Shown piece after piece: positions 56,054 through 63,974 of a DNA stretch of 64,000 nt (position 1 is the stretch's first letter; each line of letters begins with the position of its first letter). A program made the position numbers and the translations under genes. The notes beneath the pieces were generated by a model. That model searched no databases. It saw only the letters and a program-made list of their open reading frames with translations, and had not been told where the DNA came from. The DNA comes from JAEUMG01 sp963805405. Its GTDB lineage: Bacteria; Pseudomonadota; Alphaproteobacteria; Rhizobiales; Aestuariivirgaceae. Location of the stretch: assembly GCA_963805405.1 (NCBI GenBank), contig CAWDUC010000004.1, forward strand, positions 62,001 to 126,000, written 5' to 3'.

Positions 56054-56659
56054 ATGGAACTCAAGATCAGAAAACTCGTGAATTTCGAGGAAGAGATCCG
56101 AATCGAAGGCGAGCGTGCGGCAAATCCGCCGTTGCGCATGCTCGGTGTTGCGGCGGTGCTCAAGAACCCATGGGCGGGTCGTGGCTACGTTGAAGACCTT
56201 AAGCCCGAGATCCGCGCCTTTGCGCCGATCCTCGGAAAACTATTGACCGATCGGATCGTTGCACTTGCCGGCGGAGCCGACAAGATCGAAGCCTATGGCA
56301 AGGCGGCGATGGCCGGACTCGACTGCGAGCAGGAACATGCGTCGGCTATGATTCACACGCTTCACTTCGGCAATTTCTATCGTGAAGCGGTCGGGGCGAA
56401 GAGTTATCTCGGCTTTACCAATACACGCGGGCCTGCAAACACCCAGATCAACATCCCGCTCATGGACAAGCACGACACGGGTCGCCGTTCACACTATGTG
56501 ACGGTTCAGTTTTCAATCAGCGATGCGCCTGCCGATGACGAACTGATCGCGGCATTCGGTGGCGCCACTGGCGGCAGACCGCATCATCGGATCGGTGACC
56601 GGTACCAGGATCTCGCCGAGATCGGAGCCGATGTGAACAATCCCGCAAAATTGGCCTAG
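56054..56659 (+). CDS. amino acid synthesis family protein (PF06684-like)
   Basis: A 201-residue protein beginning I-R-K-L-V-N-F-E-E-E-I-R-I-E-G near residue 5, with K-N-P-W-A-G-R-G-Y-V-E-D-L near 37 and a late S-D-A-P-A-D-D-E segment. I recognise this as the uncharacterised AA_synth family. It often appears beside amidohydrolases or CoA-dependent catabolic genes. Here it ends the RidA-hydrolase-CaiB operon, 44 bases after the corrected CaiB stop. Function unknown. Confidence 0.8.
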   Translation: MELKIRKLVNFEEEIRIEGERAANPPLRMLGVAAVLKNPWAGRGYVEDLKPEIRAFAPILGKLLTDRIVALAGGADKIEAYGKAAMAGLDCEQEHASAMIHTLHFGNFYREAVGAKSYLGFTNTRGPANTQINIPLMDKHDTGRRSHYVTVQFSISDAPADDELIAAFGGATGGRPHHRIGDRYQDLAEIGADVNNPAKLA

Positions 56660-57081
56660 TGACGGGAGGGCGAAACCGCGCCGGGAGAACGGTCAATCTG
56701 CAATCTGAACCTGCTGGTTGGAACTGCCGTGGTTTGTGAACGCCAGCGCTCAACGAGTACCTTGAAGGTGGGCGTGGCGGAGGGAGAGGAACTGGGAACC
56801 AACGCTCTCTGAATTTCTAGCCGCGAGAGCGCCAAGGGAGAGGAACCGGCATCTAACTTCTATTTGCGCAGGCGGTTCAGGACTTGGTCAAGATTAGCTC
56901 AACGACGCCACACTCCCCGATGTGTGCTTCAGCGTACTGGAGGAGGCCGGTGCGGTAGTTCCGCTCGCCAGGATCTGTGCGGGGGCGGCGAGCAATAGTC
57001 GTCCTACTGCGACGAAAGCCGTGCCGGGGCGGGCTACAAAGAAGGGTCAGCCCCAACATAAAGGGCGTTTCATCCATTGGC
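56660..57081. other. gene-free stretch of 422 bases
   Basis: No reading frame here has recognisable motifs or good start context on either strand. Two similar short segments (GGGAGAGGAACxGG) occur at 56789 and 56839, about 50 bases apart, but they do not form a longer repeat. I see no RNA gene. It may hold decayed sequence. Confidence 0.5.
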
Positions 57082-57585
57082 TCATGCAAGCGGCTTGGGC
57101 TCGCTCAGCATTGTCGGGATAAACTCCGATACGGTGGGATGGATGTGCACTGCCTGCTGCATGACGGTGTAAGGCGGTTTGGCGTACATCAAATCGAGAA
57201 TGCAGTGGATGACTTCATCGCCTCCGGTTCCGAGGATCGAGGCACCAAGGAATTGTTTTGTCTCCTGGTCGACAAGAACCTTCATGAATCCAAGCGTTTC
57301 GCCCTTCTCGTAAGCACGGCCGACATCTTCCATCGCCATCGTCGCGATGAGCGCGGGGCGCTTCGAATTCCGCACCTCGGCTTCGGTAAGTCCGACGCGG
57401 CCAAGCGGCGGGTCGATATAAAGGTTGTACGCCACAATCCGATCGCCGACGCGGCGCTTGTCATTGTCCAGCAAATTGGCGGCGACGATCTCGAAGTCGT
57501 CCCAGGCCGTATCGGTAAAGGCACCCTTGCCATTGCAATCACCGAGCGCCCAGATGCCATCCACATTGGTGCGTAGTGGATGATC
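57082..57585 (-). CDS. FAD-dependent pyridine nucleotide-disulfide oxidoreductase, C-terminal fragment
   Basis: Only the last 165 or so residues are present. G-I-W-A-L-G-D-C-N-G-K-G-A-F-T is the second FAD-binding motif, followed by the dimerisation domain with I-D-P-P-L-G-R-V-G-L-T-E-A-E and H-I-H-P-T-V-S-E-F-I-P-T near the C-terminus, as in mercuric-reductase-like flavoproteins. About 290 N-terminal residues, including the FAD and disulfide motifs, are missing; reading upstream, homology ends near 57585 where planctomycete-like sequence begins. The truncation is therefore probably an artefact of the join. Confidence 0.85.
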   Translation of the reverse strand, partial: DHPLRTNVDGIWALGDCNGKGAFTDTAWDDFEIVAANLLDNDKRRVGDRIVAYNLYIDPPLGRVGLTEAEVRNSKRPALIATMAMEDVGRAYEKGETLGFMKVLVDQETKQFLGASILGTGGDEVIHCILDLMYAKPPYTVMQQAVHIHPTVSEFIPTMLSEPKPLA

Positions 57586-57636
57586 GATCTGACGGCGTAT
57601 ATTGCGACGTTGAAGAAGGAAACGACGGTGAAGTGA
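57586..57636 (+). pseudogene. possible C-terminal fragment of a cytochrome c
   Basis: One frame reads D-L-T-A-Y-I-A-T-L-K-K-E-T-T-V-K then stop. The D-L-x-A-Y-x-x-T-L pattern is the usual last helix of class I cytochromes c. It lies immediately at the point where the truncated oxidoreductase ends and would be read in the opposite direction, as expected if a different genome begins here. The fragment is short, so this is tentative. Confidence 0.4.
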
Positions 57637-57868
57637 TATCGAAGCCGCGTTAGCGGCGACATCGCTTAGCCGTGGGTGTTAACCCACGGTAGCTGAACGT
57701 GTGGCAACGAAGCCGCGTAGCGGCGACACTCTCCCGGGACAAACTCTGACAAATCAATGTCGCCGCTTCGCGGCTTGCGTGTCACCGGATCTTTTCACCG
57801 GGGGCTTACGCCGCCCGGCTAAGCGATTTCGCCGCTCCGCGGCTGGCATAAATGAAGAGGGGGGATGT
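57637..57868. repeat. cluster of short palindromic repeats
   Basis: Four copies of a 17-22-base palindromic unit based on GAAGCCGCGTAGCGGCGACA occur: forward at 57640-57661 and 57709-57728, inverted at 57758-57776 and 57829-57845. A perfect-looking hairpin CCGTGGGTGTTAACCCACGG lies at 57670-57689. To my recollection such units are common between genes in Pirellula-like planctomycetes. Nothing similar occurs before 57,600 in the window. Confidence 0.75.
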
Positions 57869-58823
57869 TTACGAATCCTTGCGATAAACAATGCCTTCGT
57901 CGACTTTCTTGAAGCCGAGTTTTTCGTAGAGCTTGAGCGCCGGTGCATTGCCCTGCATCGTTTGTGCTTCGACGAGCAGGATGCCGCGGGTGCGGAGTCT
58001 GTCGAAGGCGTCTCCCAACAAAAATGTGGCGAGTCCTTTGCGGCGTTGGTCGGTGGGCACGTCGAGATCGAACATGCCGGCTGCCGGTGCGCCCCACGAT
58101 GTCGAGAGTGGCTCGACGTCCCAGAACCACACGTCGGCCAGCGCGTCGTTACCGCCGGGCCTACGGAGTGAGAAACGAATGCGCTCGAACGCGCCGGTCG
58201 TGCAGGCCTCCCACCAGGTGCGCGACGGCGGCGCTTGCGTCTCGTGGCAAATCATTTCGCGACGCAGTTGCCGCAGGTTGCGGGCGATAGGCGGCCGAAA
58301 GCAGGCGAGTTCCAGCAGCAGAACGATCACGCGGTCGATCTCGCGGTAGCCGCGTTCGAGACAGGCCTCGTTAAAAACCTTGTCGCTGGCGAGGACGCCG
58401 GGGAGTTCACTGCCGCCGTAAAGGCCGAGATAAAACGCATTGAGCGGGCGGATGCCGCCGGCGTAAATCACTTTGGCGCCGTGGCTCGCGGAGATACGTT
58501 TCGGTCTGGCTGAGCAGTTCGCTGGCGAGCGCCGGGTTGCGGTGTTCGCTCCGCAGTAGTAATTGATACGTCGTACCGTCCTCGGTCGCGAGGCAGTTAT
58601 GTTCTTCGTTTGGTCCGAAGCCGGCGTGGGCGAAGCCGACGGGAACGTTGTCATGGAGGGCGACGATCAATCCGGCTGGATCAAAATACGGTTTTGAGAA
58701 GACGAGCTGTTCGAGGATGTTGGCCGTCACCGGTTGCGCCATGCCGCGTTGCGGCGGCTGGTCGCGCCAGATTTCCGCCAGTCGCGGCGGGTCGGTATTG
58801 CGAAACGGTCGGAAGTGGTACAC
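57869..58823 (-). CDS. protein with two GNAT acetyltransferase domains (one frameshift)
   Basis: The corrected product is about 317 residues. The first GNAT-like half contains V-A-L-H-D-N-V-P-V-G-F-A-H-A-G-F-G and leads into G-G-I-R-P-L-N-A-F-Y-L-G-L-Y-G-G-S-E; the second half has the acetyl-CoA-binding motif D-Q-R-R-K-G-L-A-T-F-L-L and L-Y-E-K-L-G-F near the end. The frame changes near 58495. Double-GNAT proteins include mycothiol synthase-type enzymes, but the substrate here is unknown. The protein type is familiar to me from planctomycetes. Confidence 0.8.
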
Positions 58824-58868
58824 GGCGGGCCGGCGTGGGGATCGTTGTGCCGTCAGGCGATAGACCCG

Positions 58869-59903
58869 CTATGTTAAGGGGCAAGAGGACGGGGAGACAA
58901 GGAGACACGTGGCCGCATCTCTCCGAGACGCGGAATACGAGTTTCGGAGAAACTCGCCTACGTGCGCATAAGCGACTTCGCGGTGCTTCTGCACGTCGCG
59001 CTTTCTGCGGACGCCGGGTTCGCCTTTCCAGCGGCGGTGGAGCCACCAGTATTGGCCGGGCGATTCGCGGACGAGTCGTTCCAGGTGATCGGTGTACCAC
59101 TGGGCCAACAGCGGAACGGTGCCGAATTCGAAATCGGGCTCTTTCGGATCGCAAATCGCTGCGGGGCCAACTTCGTAATGCAACGGTTTGCCGACGCGGC
59201 GAGCGTAGCTGACCATCGTAGGCGCGCCGTTGCCGAGCGAAAACACAGAGACAGCCTTGTGCGTGGAAGCGGGCTTGCCGAAGAAGTTCACCCAGCATTG
59301 CCGTTGGCCGGCGGCCTGGTCGCCCAAGAGCGTGAGGATGCCGCCACGCTCTAGCACCTTTTGAATGTCGGCCCCGCTCCCTTTTTTGGGAAGCATGTAT
59401 TGGCCCGTGCGGCCGCGGAAGTCGTTGATAAAGCGATCGAGGTACGGGTTATCCAGCGCCCGGGCGACTGTGTACGTCGGGAACCCGAACAGGCCCATGA
59501 GGTAGCCGCCAAGTTCAAAGTTGCCGAAGTGGCCGGAGATAAGGACAAGTGGCCGGCCGCTGAGGAGCGTCCGGACGAACAGTTCCTGGTCGACGATGTG
59601 CGAGTGTTCTTTCCAATTGGTTTCATGCACTTTGCGTGGCGTTTGCGCAATCTCGGCAATCATGAGCACAAGATGCCGCCACATTTCCCAGGTAATGACG
59701 TCGCGCTCTGCGGCTGTCATGTTGGGGAAGGCGATGCGAAGATTTTTGTCGACAACATGACCGCGCACGCGGAACACGCGGCCCATCAACGTGCCAGATA
59801 ATTCCGCAAACTTTTCGCAGACCGAGAGCGGCAACGCCTGAATCAATGCGACGAAAATGCGGACAATTAAGTACGTTCCGAAATCGATTGCTTTACGGCC
59901 CAT
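58869..59903 (-). CDS. lysophospholipid / lipid A acyltransferase, LpxL (HtrB) family
   Basis: A 344-residue protein with one N-terminal membrane segment (about residues 8-26). The acyltransferase motif S-G-H-F-G-N-F-E near residue 122 has the catalytic histidine and acidic residue in the HxxxxE spacing of LpxL, and G-D-Q-A-A-G-Q near 195 and W-W-L-H-R-R-W near 289 are family landmarks. It would transfer a fatty acyl chain onto a lipid A precursor or similar glycolipid at the inner membrane. No frameshift is needed. Neighbours do not narrow the substrate. Confidence 0.92.
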   Translation of the reverse strand: MGRKAIDFGTYLIVRIFVALIQALPLSVCEKFAELSGTLMGRVFRVRGHVVDKNLRIAFPNMTAAERDVITWEMWRHLVLMIAEIAQTPRKVHETNWKEHSHIVDQELFVRTLLSGRPLVLISGHFGNFELGGYLMGLFGFPTYTVARALDNPYLDRFINDFRGRTGQYMLPKKGSGADIQKVLERGGILTLLGDQAAGQRQCWVNFFGKPASTHKAVSVFSLGNGAPTMVSYARRVGKPLHYEVGPAAICDPKEPDFEFGTVPLLAQWYTDHLERLVRESPGQYWWLHRRWKGEPGVRRKRDVQKHREVAYAHVGEFLRNSYSASRRDAATCLLVSPSSCPLT

Positions 59904-60067
59904 GCCGGAGATTGTCGCACAGCAGATCGATTTGGCGGAATAGCGATTGTGGTTTAACTGCGATATCGACTGGGTGAGAATGCTATCGCCAATCCTCCCG
60001 TAGCTGCACTTGCGAAAATTCAGGCTGAATTCTTGCAGATCCAGCTAACGGGAAGACAGGAAGGGCG

Positions 60068-60633
60068 TTACGCGTGCTGCTCGGCGTGGCGACATTCCGC
60101 GAATTCCTCGACGGCTTTGGCGCAGAAGGCTTTCAAATCATCGGGCTTACGGCTGGTGACGAGGCCTTCGTCGACAACGACTTCCTCATCCACCCAGTTG
60201 CCGCCTGCGTTGCGGATATCCGTTTTGAGGCTGGGCCAAGAGGTAAGCTTGCGGCCTTCGATGACATCGGCTTCGACGAGCATCCAAGGACCGTGGCAGA
60301 TAGCGGCGACCGGTTTGCCTTGCTTGAAGAAGTCGCGCACGAAATCGACAGCGTCCTCATCCATCCGAAGCGTATCGGGGTTCGCAACACCGCCTGGAAG
60401 GACGAGGCCGTCGTAATCATCGACTTCGACGTTCTCCACCGTTTTATCCACTTTGAACGTGTCTGCCTTCTTGTCGTGGTTGTAACCTTGGATCTCGCCC
60501 GACTTGATTGAAACCAGCTCGGGCGTGCCGCCCGCATTCTGACGGCGAGCCAAGGCTCCGTCAATTCGACTTGCTCGACGCCGCAAGTGGCGAGAAACGC
60601 GATACGTTTACCTTGAATTGAATCGTGAGACAT
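60068..60633 (-). CDS. DJ-1/PfpI family type 1 glutamine amidotransferase-like protein (frameshift near the start)
   Basis: The corrected product is about 187 residues beginning MSHDSIQGKRIAFLATCGVE. The nucleophile elbow A-I-C-H-G-P-W near residue 118, the acidic E-Q-V-E-L-T-E segment near 20 and V-L-P-G-G-V-A-N-P-D near 82 define the PfpI/YhbO group, linked to protein repair and stress survival. The frame changes near 60545, between A-V and Q-N-A-G-G-T-P. The C-terminal R-H-A-E-Q-H-A tail is ordinary. It is isolated from neighbours by more than 130 bases on both sides. Confidence 0.87.
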
Positions 60634-60703
60634 AACTTGGTTCTCCGATGATGAGTGAACGTTGTACGATAGCATCGAAAGTGCAAGTCTTGTTCCGGGA
60701 TGT

Positions 60704-60780
60704 GGGGTGGCTAGGGCGGAATCCGCGACACCCCAGATCGGTCAATCACTGGGGCACCGCAGACTCTGCCCAGCCACCCC
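60704..60780. repeat. long imperfect inverted repeat between genes
   Basis: The arms, about 31 bases each (60704-60735 and 60750-60780), both carry GGGGTGGCT-like ends and AGTCTGCGG/GAATCCGCG-like centres in opposite orientation, so the transcript could fold into a long hairpin with a loop of about 14 bases. It lies between two minus-strand genes and may be a mobile palindromic element or a terminator. Confidence 0.65.
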
Positions 60781-60806
60781 GTATGTTATTAAACCAATCA
60801 AATCAA

Positions 60807-62209
60807 TTAACGCTTTGGATGCACGAAAAACCATGCGATGCCACCGGCAACGAGCGGCACGACGCCGAGGAGCGTCAGCCACTTGGCATAGATGAGGCTG
60901 GCCCACAACATGTAGGCGCAGGTGGCGCAAAACCCCAGTGCGGGTAGCGGAAAGAGGGGAATCCTAAATGGTCGCGGCGTTGCGCGATCCGTGGCTCGCA
61001 GCACGAGTACCGCGATTCCTGTCAGCAAGCATAGGCCCCAATAGACGGGCGCTGAGCCGGCGACAAGCGTTTCGAAGCCGCCGAAAAATTTTTGCCATGG
61101 CAGGCCGTCGATGCCGACGAGTTGCAAAGCGGCATCGAACGAATTGCGGCCCGTTTCTGTGCCGACGAGGACGATCAGCAGCATAGCAATAAAGGCTTGC
61201 AGCGTAATCGCGGCAACGGGCGCTGCCGTGCGACGATTCCAACCGCCGAGCCAGGCGAGGGCAGGGTAGTCAGCGCCCCACACGGCGTAAATTCGTGAGG
61301 CAGTAAGGACCATGCCGTTAATGGCGCCCAGGGCCGAGAGCATCACCAGCAAACTGATGGCACGGCCGCCCAGCGGGCCGATGACGAGTTCGACGACATC
61401 GGCGGCGGGGGTCATTGTTTGGCGTGCCGTTTCAAAACCTAGGGCGCGTAGATACGACATATTCACGGCGAGGTAGATGATCGTGATGCCGGCGATGCCG
61501 AAGATAGCGCGCGCGGCAAGTTGCGGCGTTCGTCGCGGACTTCGGCAGCGACGTAGGCCGCGTGGGTCCATCCGCCGTATGTGTACAAGACAAACACCAG
61601 CGCGAGGCCGATGTCGGCGACGTTTCCTGCCGGGGCAATATTCGTTGTTGGCCTGCGACTCCGTCTCCAACAAAGAGCAAGCCTACCGCGACGAGCCGCC
61701 GAGGCCGATCACCTTCAAGGTTGTCAGCACGTTTTGCGTGATCTTACCGGCCACAATGCCCATTGCATTAAGCGCCGAGAGCGCCGCGATTGGTCCGACC
61801 GTCAACCACAAGGCGTGTTTTGACCCGGCGGGCCATAGTCGCACCGCGTAATCAGCAAACACGTACGCCATGATTGCGATGTTCCCACTGATGATGGTGG
61901 TGATCTGTGCCCAGGCGAACAGAAACCCGCACCACGGGCCGAAGGCGCGGTTGAGGTATTCGTAGTCGCCGCCGTCGCGCGGGTAGGCTGTCGCCAGTTC
62001 CGCGTAGCAAACGGCGCCGCACCAAGCGAGCGCGCCGCCCAGAAGCCACAGACCCATAGCCGTCCAAGGGCCGCCCGATTTGTCGAAGATCATCGCCGGG
62101 CGCGGAAGATCGAGGTGCCGACGACGATGCCAACGATGATGCTGACGGCATCCCACAAACCGAGGCGGCGCGGAATCGACCCATCGGCAGTGGTTGTTTC
62201 TGTATCCAT
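60807..62209 (-). CDS. APC-family amino acid permease (several frameshifts)
   Basis: At least four frame changes (near 62098, 61690, 61640 and 61515) split a protein of about 465 residues. Pieces in order: M-D-T-E-T-T-T-A-D-G with I-I-V-G-I-V-V-G-T-S-I-F, the first transmembrane helix with the G-x-G-I-F-like substrate-binding motif; P-A-M-I-F-D-K-S-G-G-P-W; A-Y-P-R-D-G-G-D-Y-E-Y-L-N-R-A-F-G, the typical APC loop; Y-T-Y-G-G-W-T-H-A-A-Y; and a long intact C-terminal part with six helices. It imports or exchanges amino acids. The missing bases are probably sequence errors. Confidence 0.8.
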
Positions 62210-62324
62210 AGGCTTCAATAGCATGGGATTACTGTTGAATTCGAGCTATCCCAGTGCCAGCAAAGTTGGCATTTATAGGCAAACGAACCCCGTTTCGGAC
62301 TAGGCGCAAAGTCCCCCAGGGGCT

Positions 62325-62499
62325 CATAATACATTGGGTTGGTTCAGCGAACGTGTCTCTGTTAGCCGTGCATTAAGTCGGCTGCCTCTGCCTCTTTCAG
62401 CCGCACCTCCTGTGGTGGGCCGCCATTCCTGGCCCCTTTCTTTGCAGCCCCGGAAAGTGAAACAGGGCTGTGACTTTTTCCGATTGCAGGAGATGCATC
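62325..62499 (+). promoter_or_regulatory. promoter -10 and structured leader of the first RRM gene
   Basis: CATAAT at 62325-62330 is followed after seven bases by a conserved block starting GTTGGTTCAGCGAACG (62338), also found before the second RRM gene at identical spacing. Predicted hairpins: GTTC/GAAC (62342-62352), CGGCTG/CAGCCG (62379-62403), GGGCC/GGCCC (62417-62435) and CAGCCC/GGGCTG (62445-62470). An AGGAG ribosome-binding site and the ATG at 62500 follow. The last two hairpins carry compensatory changes relative to the second leader. Confidence 0.7.
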
Positions 62500-62835
62500 A
62501 TGGGAAAGAAGCTGTATTGTGGCAATCTGAGCTATAACGTTGCGAGCTCGGACCTCGACCAAATGTTTGCCGAGTTCGGCACGGTGAAGAGTGCCGAAGT
62601 CATCATGGATCGTGACACGGGTCGGAGCAAAGGCTTCGGTTTCGTCGAAATGAACAGCGATCAAGAAGCCCAGGCCGCGATTGCCGGTATCAACGGCAAA
62701 GAGCACGATGGCCGGACGTTGACTGTCAACGAAGCTCGCCCCCGCGAAGAGCGTGGCGGCAGCCGCGGCGGCGGCGGCGGTGGTCGTGGTGGTTACGGCG
62801 GCGGCGGTGGTGGTGGCGGCGGACGCCGCTACTAA
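62500..62835 (+). CDS. RRM-domain glycine-rich RNA-binding protein
   Basis: A 111-residue protein: an RNA recognition motif (residues 3-79) with RNP2 L-Y-C-G-N-L at 5-10 and RNP1 K-G-F-G-F-V-E-M at 44-51, then a glycine/arginine-rich tail ending G-G-G-G-R-R-Y. Proteins of this type bind single-stranded RNA and are often cold-induced in cyanobacteria and planctomycetes. CAGGAGATGCATC precedes the ATG. It is about 88 percent identical by eye to the product at 63639 and is preceded by the same leader, so the two are a tandem duplication. Confidence 0.95.
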   Translation: MGKKLYCGNLSYNVASSDLDQMFAEFGTVKSAEVIMDRDTGRSKGFGFVEMNSDQEAQAAIAGINGKEHDGRTLTVNEARPREERGGSRGGGGGGRGGYGGGGGGGGGRRY

Positions 62836-62912
62836 ATCGCGGCCCAACTTGGCCTCGTTGCGGTGACGGTTTGAAATCATCACCGCATGGGGGCTCGAGC
62901 CGAAATAACATT

Positions 62913-62951
62913 CATGCACTGCCGTGCATGTGCGCGGCAGTGCATGTTTTT
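62913..62951 (+). terminator. rho-independent terminator
   Basis: A perfect 12-bp stem (CATGCACTGCCG at 62913-62924 with its complement at 62935-62946) and a 10-base loop are followed by TTTTT. It lies 78 bases after the RRM stop. A smaller stem (GCGGTGA at 62860-62866 with TCACCGC at 62880-62886) precedes it. Confidence 0.88.
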
Positions 62952-63023
62952 GCGCCGAATGGAGTTTGGGGCTGCGGCGAATTGCCGTTCTTTGATATCC
63001 CAGAAACAGCGGAGGAAGATGAA

Positions 63024-63185
63024 TTGGCAAAAAATCAAAACACTTTTGAGAAACGTCGACGCGAAGTCGAAAAACGACAACGGGCTGAAGAGAAGCGTAA
63101 GAAGCGGGAAAAAATCAAGGAATTAGGCGACGACCGCCCGGCACCAACGCCTCCGTATGACTACCAGGAGCCGACCGGTCGGTAG
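63024..63185 (+). CDS. small highly charged protein of unknown function
   Basis: A 53-residue protein starting at TTG 63024, with GGAGGAAG ten bases upstream. The sequence is dominated by lysine, arginine and glutamate (residues 9-36), predicting one long helix or coiled coil, then a proline-rich tail D-D-R-P-A-P-T-P-P-Y-D-Y-Q. I recall similar short basic proteins in planctomycete genomes but cannot name a family. An ATG in another frame overlaps the site but gives no comparable product. Confidence 0.6.
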   Translation: MAKNQNTFEKRRREVEKRQRAEEKRKKREKIKELGDDRPAPTPPYDYQEPTGR

Positions 63186-63224
63186 GCTTCAATCGCGGCT
63201 TTTTGAAAGAAACCTTCACGATTG

Positions 63225-63292
63225 GTCATTCTGAGCAGAGCGAAGGATCTCGCGCACATTCTGGCTGGATTCTTCGCTTGACTCAGAATGAC
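63225..63292. repeat. imperfect inverted repeat
   Basis: GTCATTCTGAG at 63225-63235 has its exact complement at 63282-63292, and AGCGAAGGATC at 63239-63249 pairs with 63268-63278 with one mismatch, giving a hairpin of about 25 bp overall. Units of this kind are spread widely between genes in planctomycetes and some other phyla. Its position downstream of the small charged gene would also suit a terminator. Confidence 0.7.
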
Positions 63293-63458
63293 ATCGCCGT
63301 GCTGAGTTGCCCAATAGCTGAGGAACGCAGCGTTGCCCGGCACGCTCTGACAGCATTCGACCGCATTCACGATTGCACGGCCGAAATGTGAACTTCAATT
63401 AGTTCATATATCTCGCGTTTCTCGCCGAATTACTCTGGACTTCCTGTCGGGGCACGTC

Positions 63459-63638
63459 GATAATGCTTGCGGTTGGTTCAGCGAACGTGTCTCTGTTAGC
63501 CGCTTCTTTTTGGTTCCGGCTGCCTCTGCCCCTTTCAGCCGCACCTCCTGGTGGGTCTCCACTCCTGACCCCTTTCTTCGCGGCCCCGAAAGTCAAACGA
63601 CCGGGCCGTACAACTTTCCAAATCGCAGGAGATGCAGC
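63459..63638 (+). promoter_or_regulatory. promoter -10 and structured leader of the second RRM gene
   Basis: GATAAT at 63459-63464, with TGGACT at 63436-63441 as a weak -35, is followed after seven bases by the conserved block at 63472. Predicted hairpins correspond one to one with the first leader: GTTC/GAAC (63476-63486), CGGCTG/CAGCCG (63517-63541), GGGTC/GACCC (63553-63571) and CGGCCC/GGGCCG (63581-63608). Loop lengths of the first three are identical between leaders. CAGGAGATGCAGC precedes the ATG. Confidence 0.7.
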
Positions 63639-63974
63639 ATGGGAAAGAAGCTTTATTGTGGCAACTTGAGTTACAACGTTGCGAACTCAGACCTCGACCA
63701 AATGTTTGCCGAGTTCGGCACGGTTCAAGACGCCGAAGTGATCATGGATCGCGACACCGGCCGAAGCAAAGGCTTCGGTTTCGTCGAGATGCAGAATGAC
63801 CAGGAAGCCCAAGCGGCGATCGCTGGCGTCAATGGTCGCGAGCACGACGGCCGCACCCTCACCGTGAACGAAGCTCGCCCACGCGAAGCCCGCACTGGCG
63901 GCGGCGGTGGTGGCGGCGGCGGACGTGGTGGTTACGGCGGCGGCGGCGGTGGTGGCGGCGGACGCCGTTACTAA
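63639..63974 (+). CDS. RRM-domain glycine-rich RNA-binding protein
   Basis: A 111-residue paralogue of the protein at 62500, same length, with RNP2 L-Y-C-G-N-L at 5-10 and RNP1 K-G-F-G-F-V-E-M at 44-51 intact. Differences are concentrated in the loop after strand two (V-Q-D versus V-K-S), around residues 52-53, and at the start of the glycine-rich tail (R-T-G-G versus G-G-S-R). The stop lies 26 bases before the window end, so its terminator is not visible. It has its own leader and promoter, so the pair is not simply one transcript. Confidence 0.95.
   Translation: MGKKLYCGNLSYNVANSDLDQMFAEFGTVQDAEVIMDRDTGRSKGFGFVEMQNDQEAQAAIAGVNGREHDGRTLTVNEARPREARTGGGGGGGGGRGGYGGGGGGGGGRRY

Noticed and set aside
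56877..57089. A short minus-strand gene next to the oxidoreductase fragment
   Set aside because: It overlaps the stop region, has no convincing ribosome-binding site and no recognisable motif.
57640..57845. CRISPR array
   Set aside because: Units are short palindromes in both orientations with irregular spacing and no cas genes nearby.
62744..62835. GGC-rich tracts at the ends of the RRM genes as a DNA repeat array
   Set aside because: They encode the glycine-rich tail in frame in both genes and need no other explanation.
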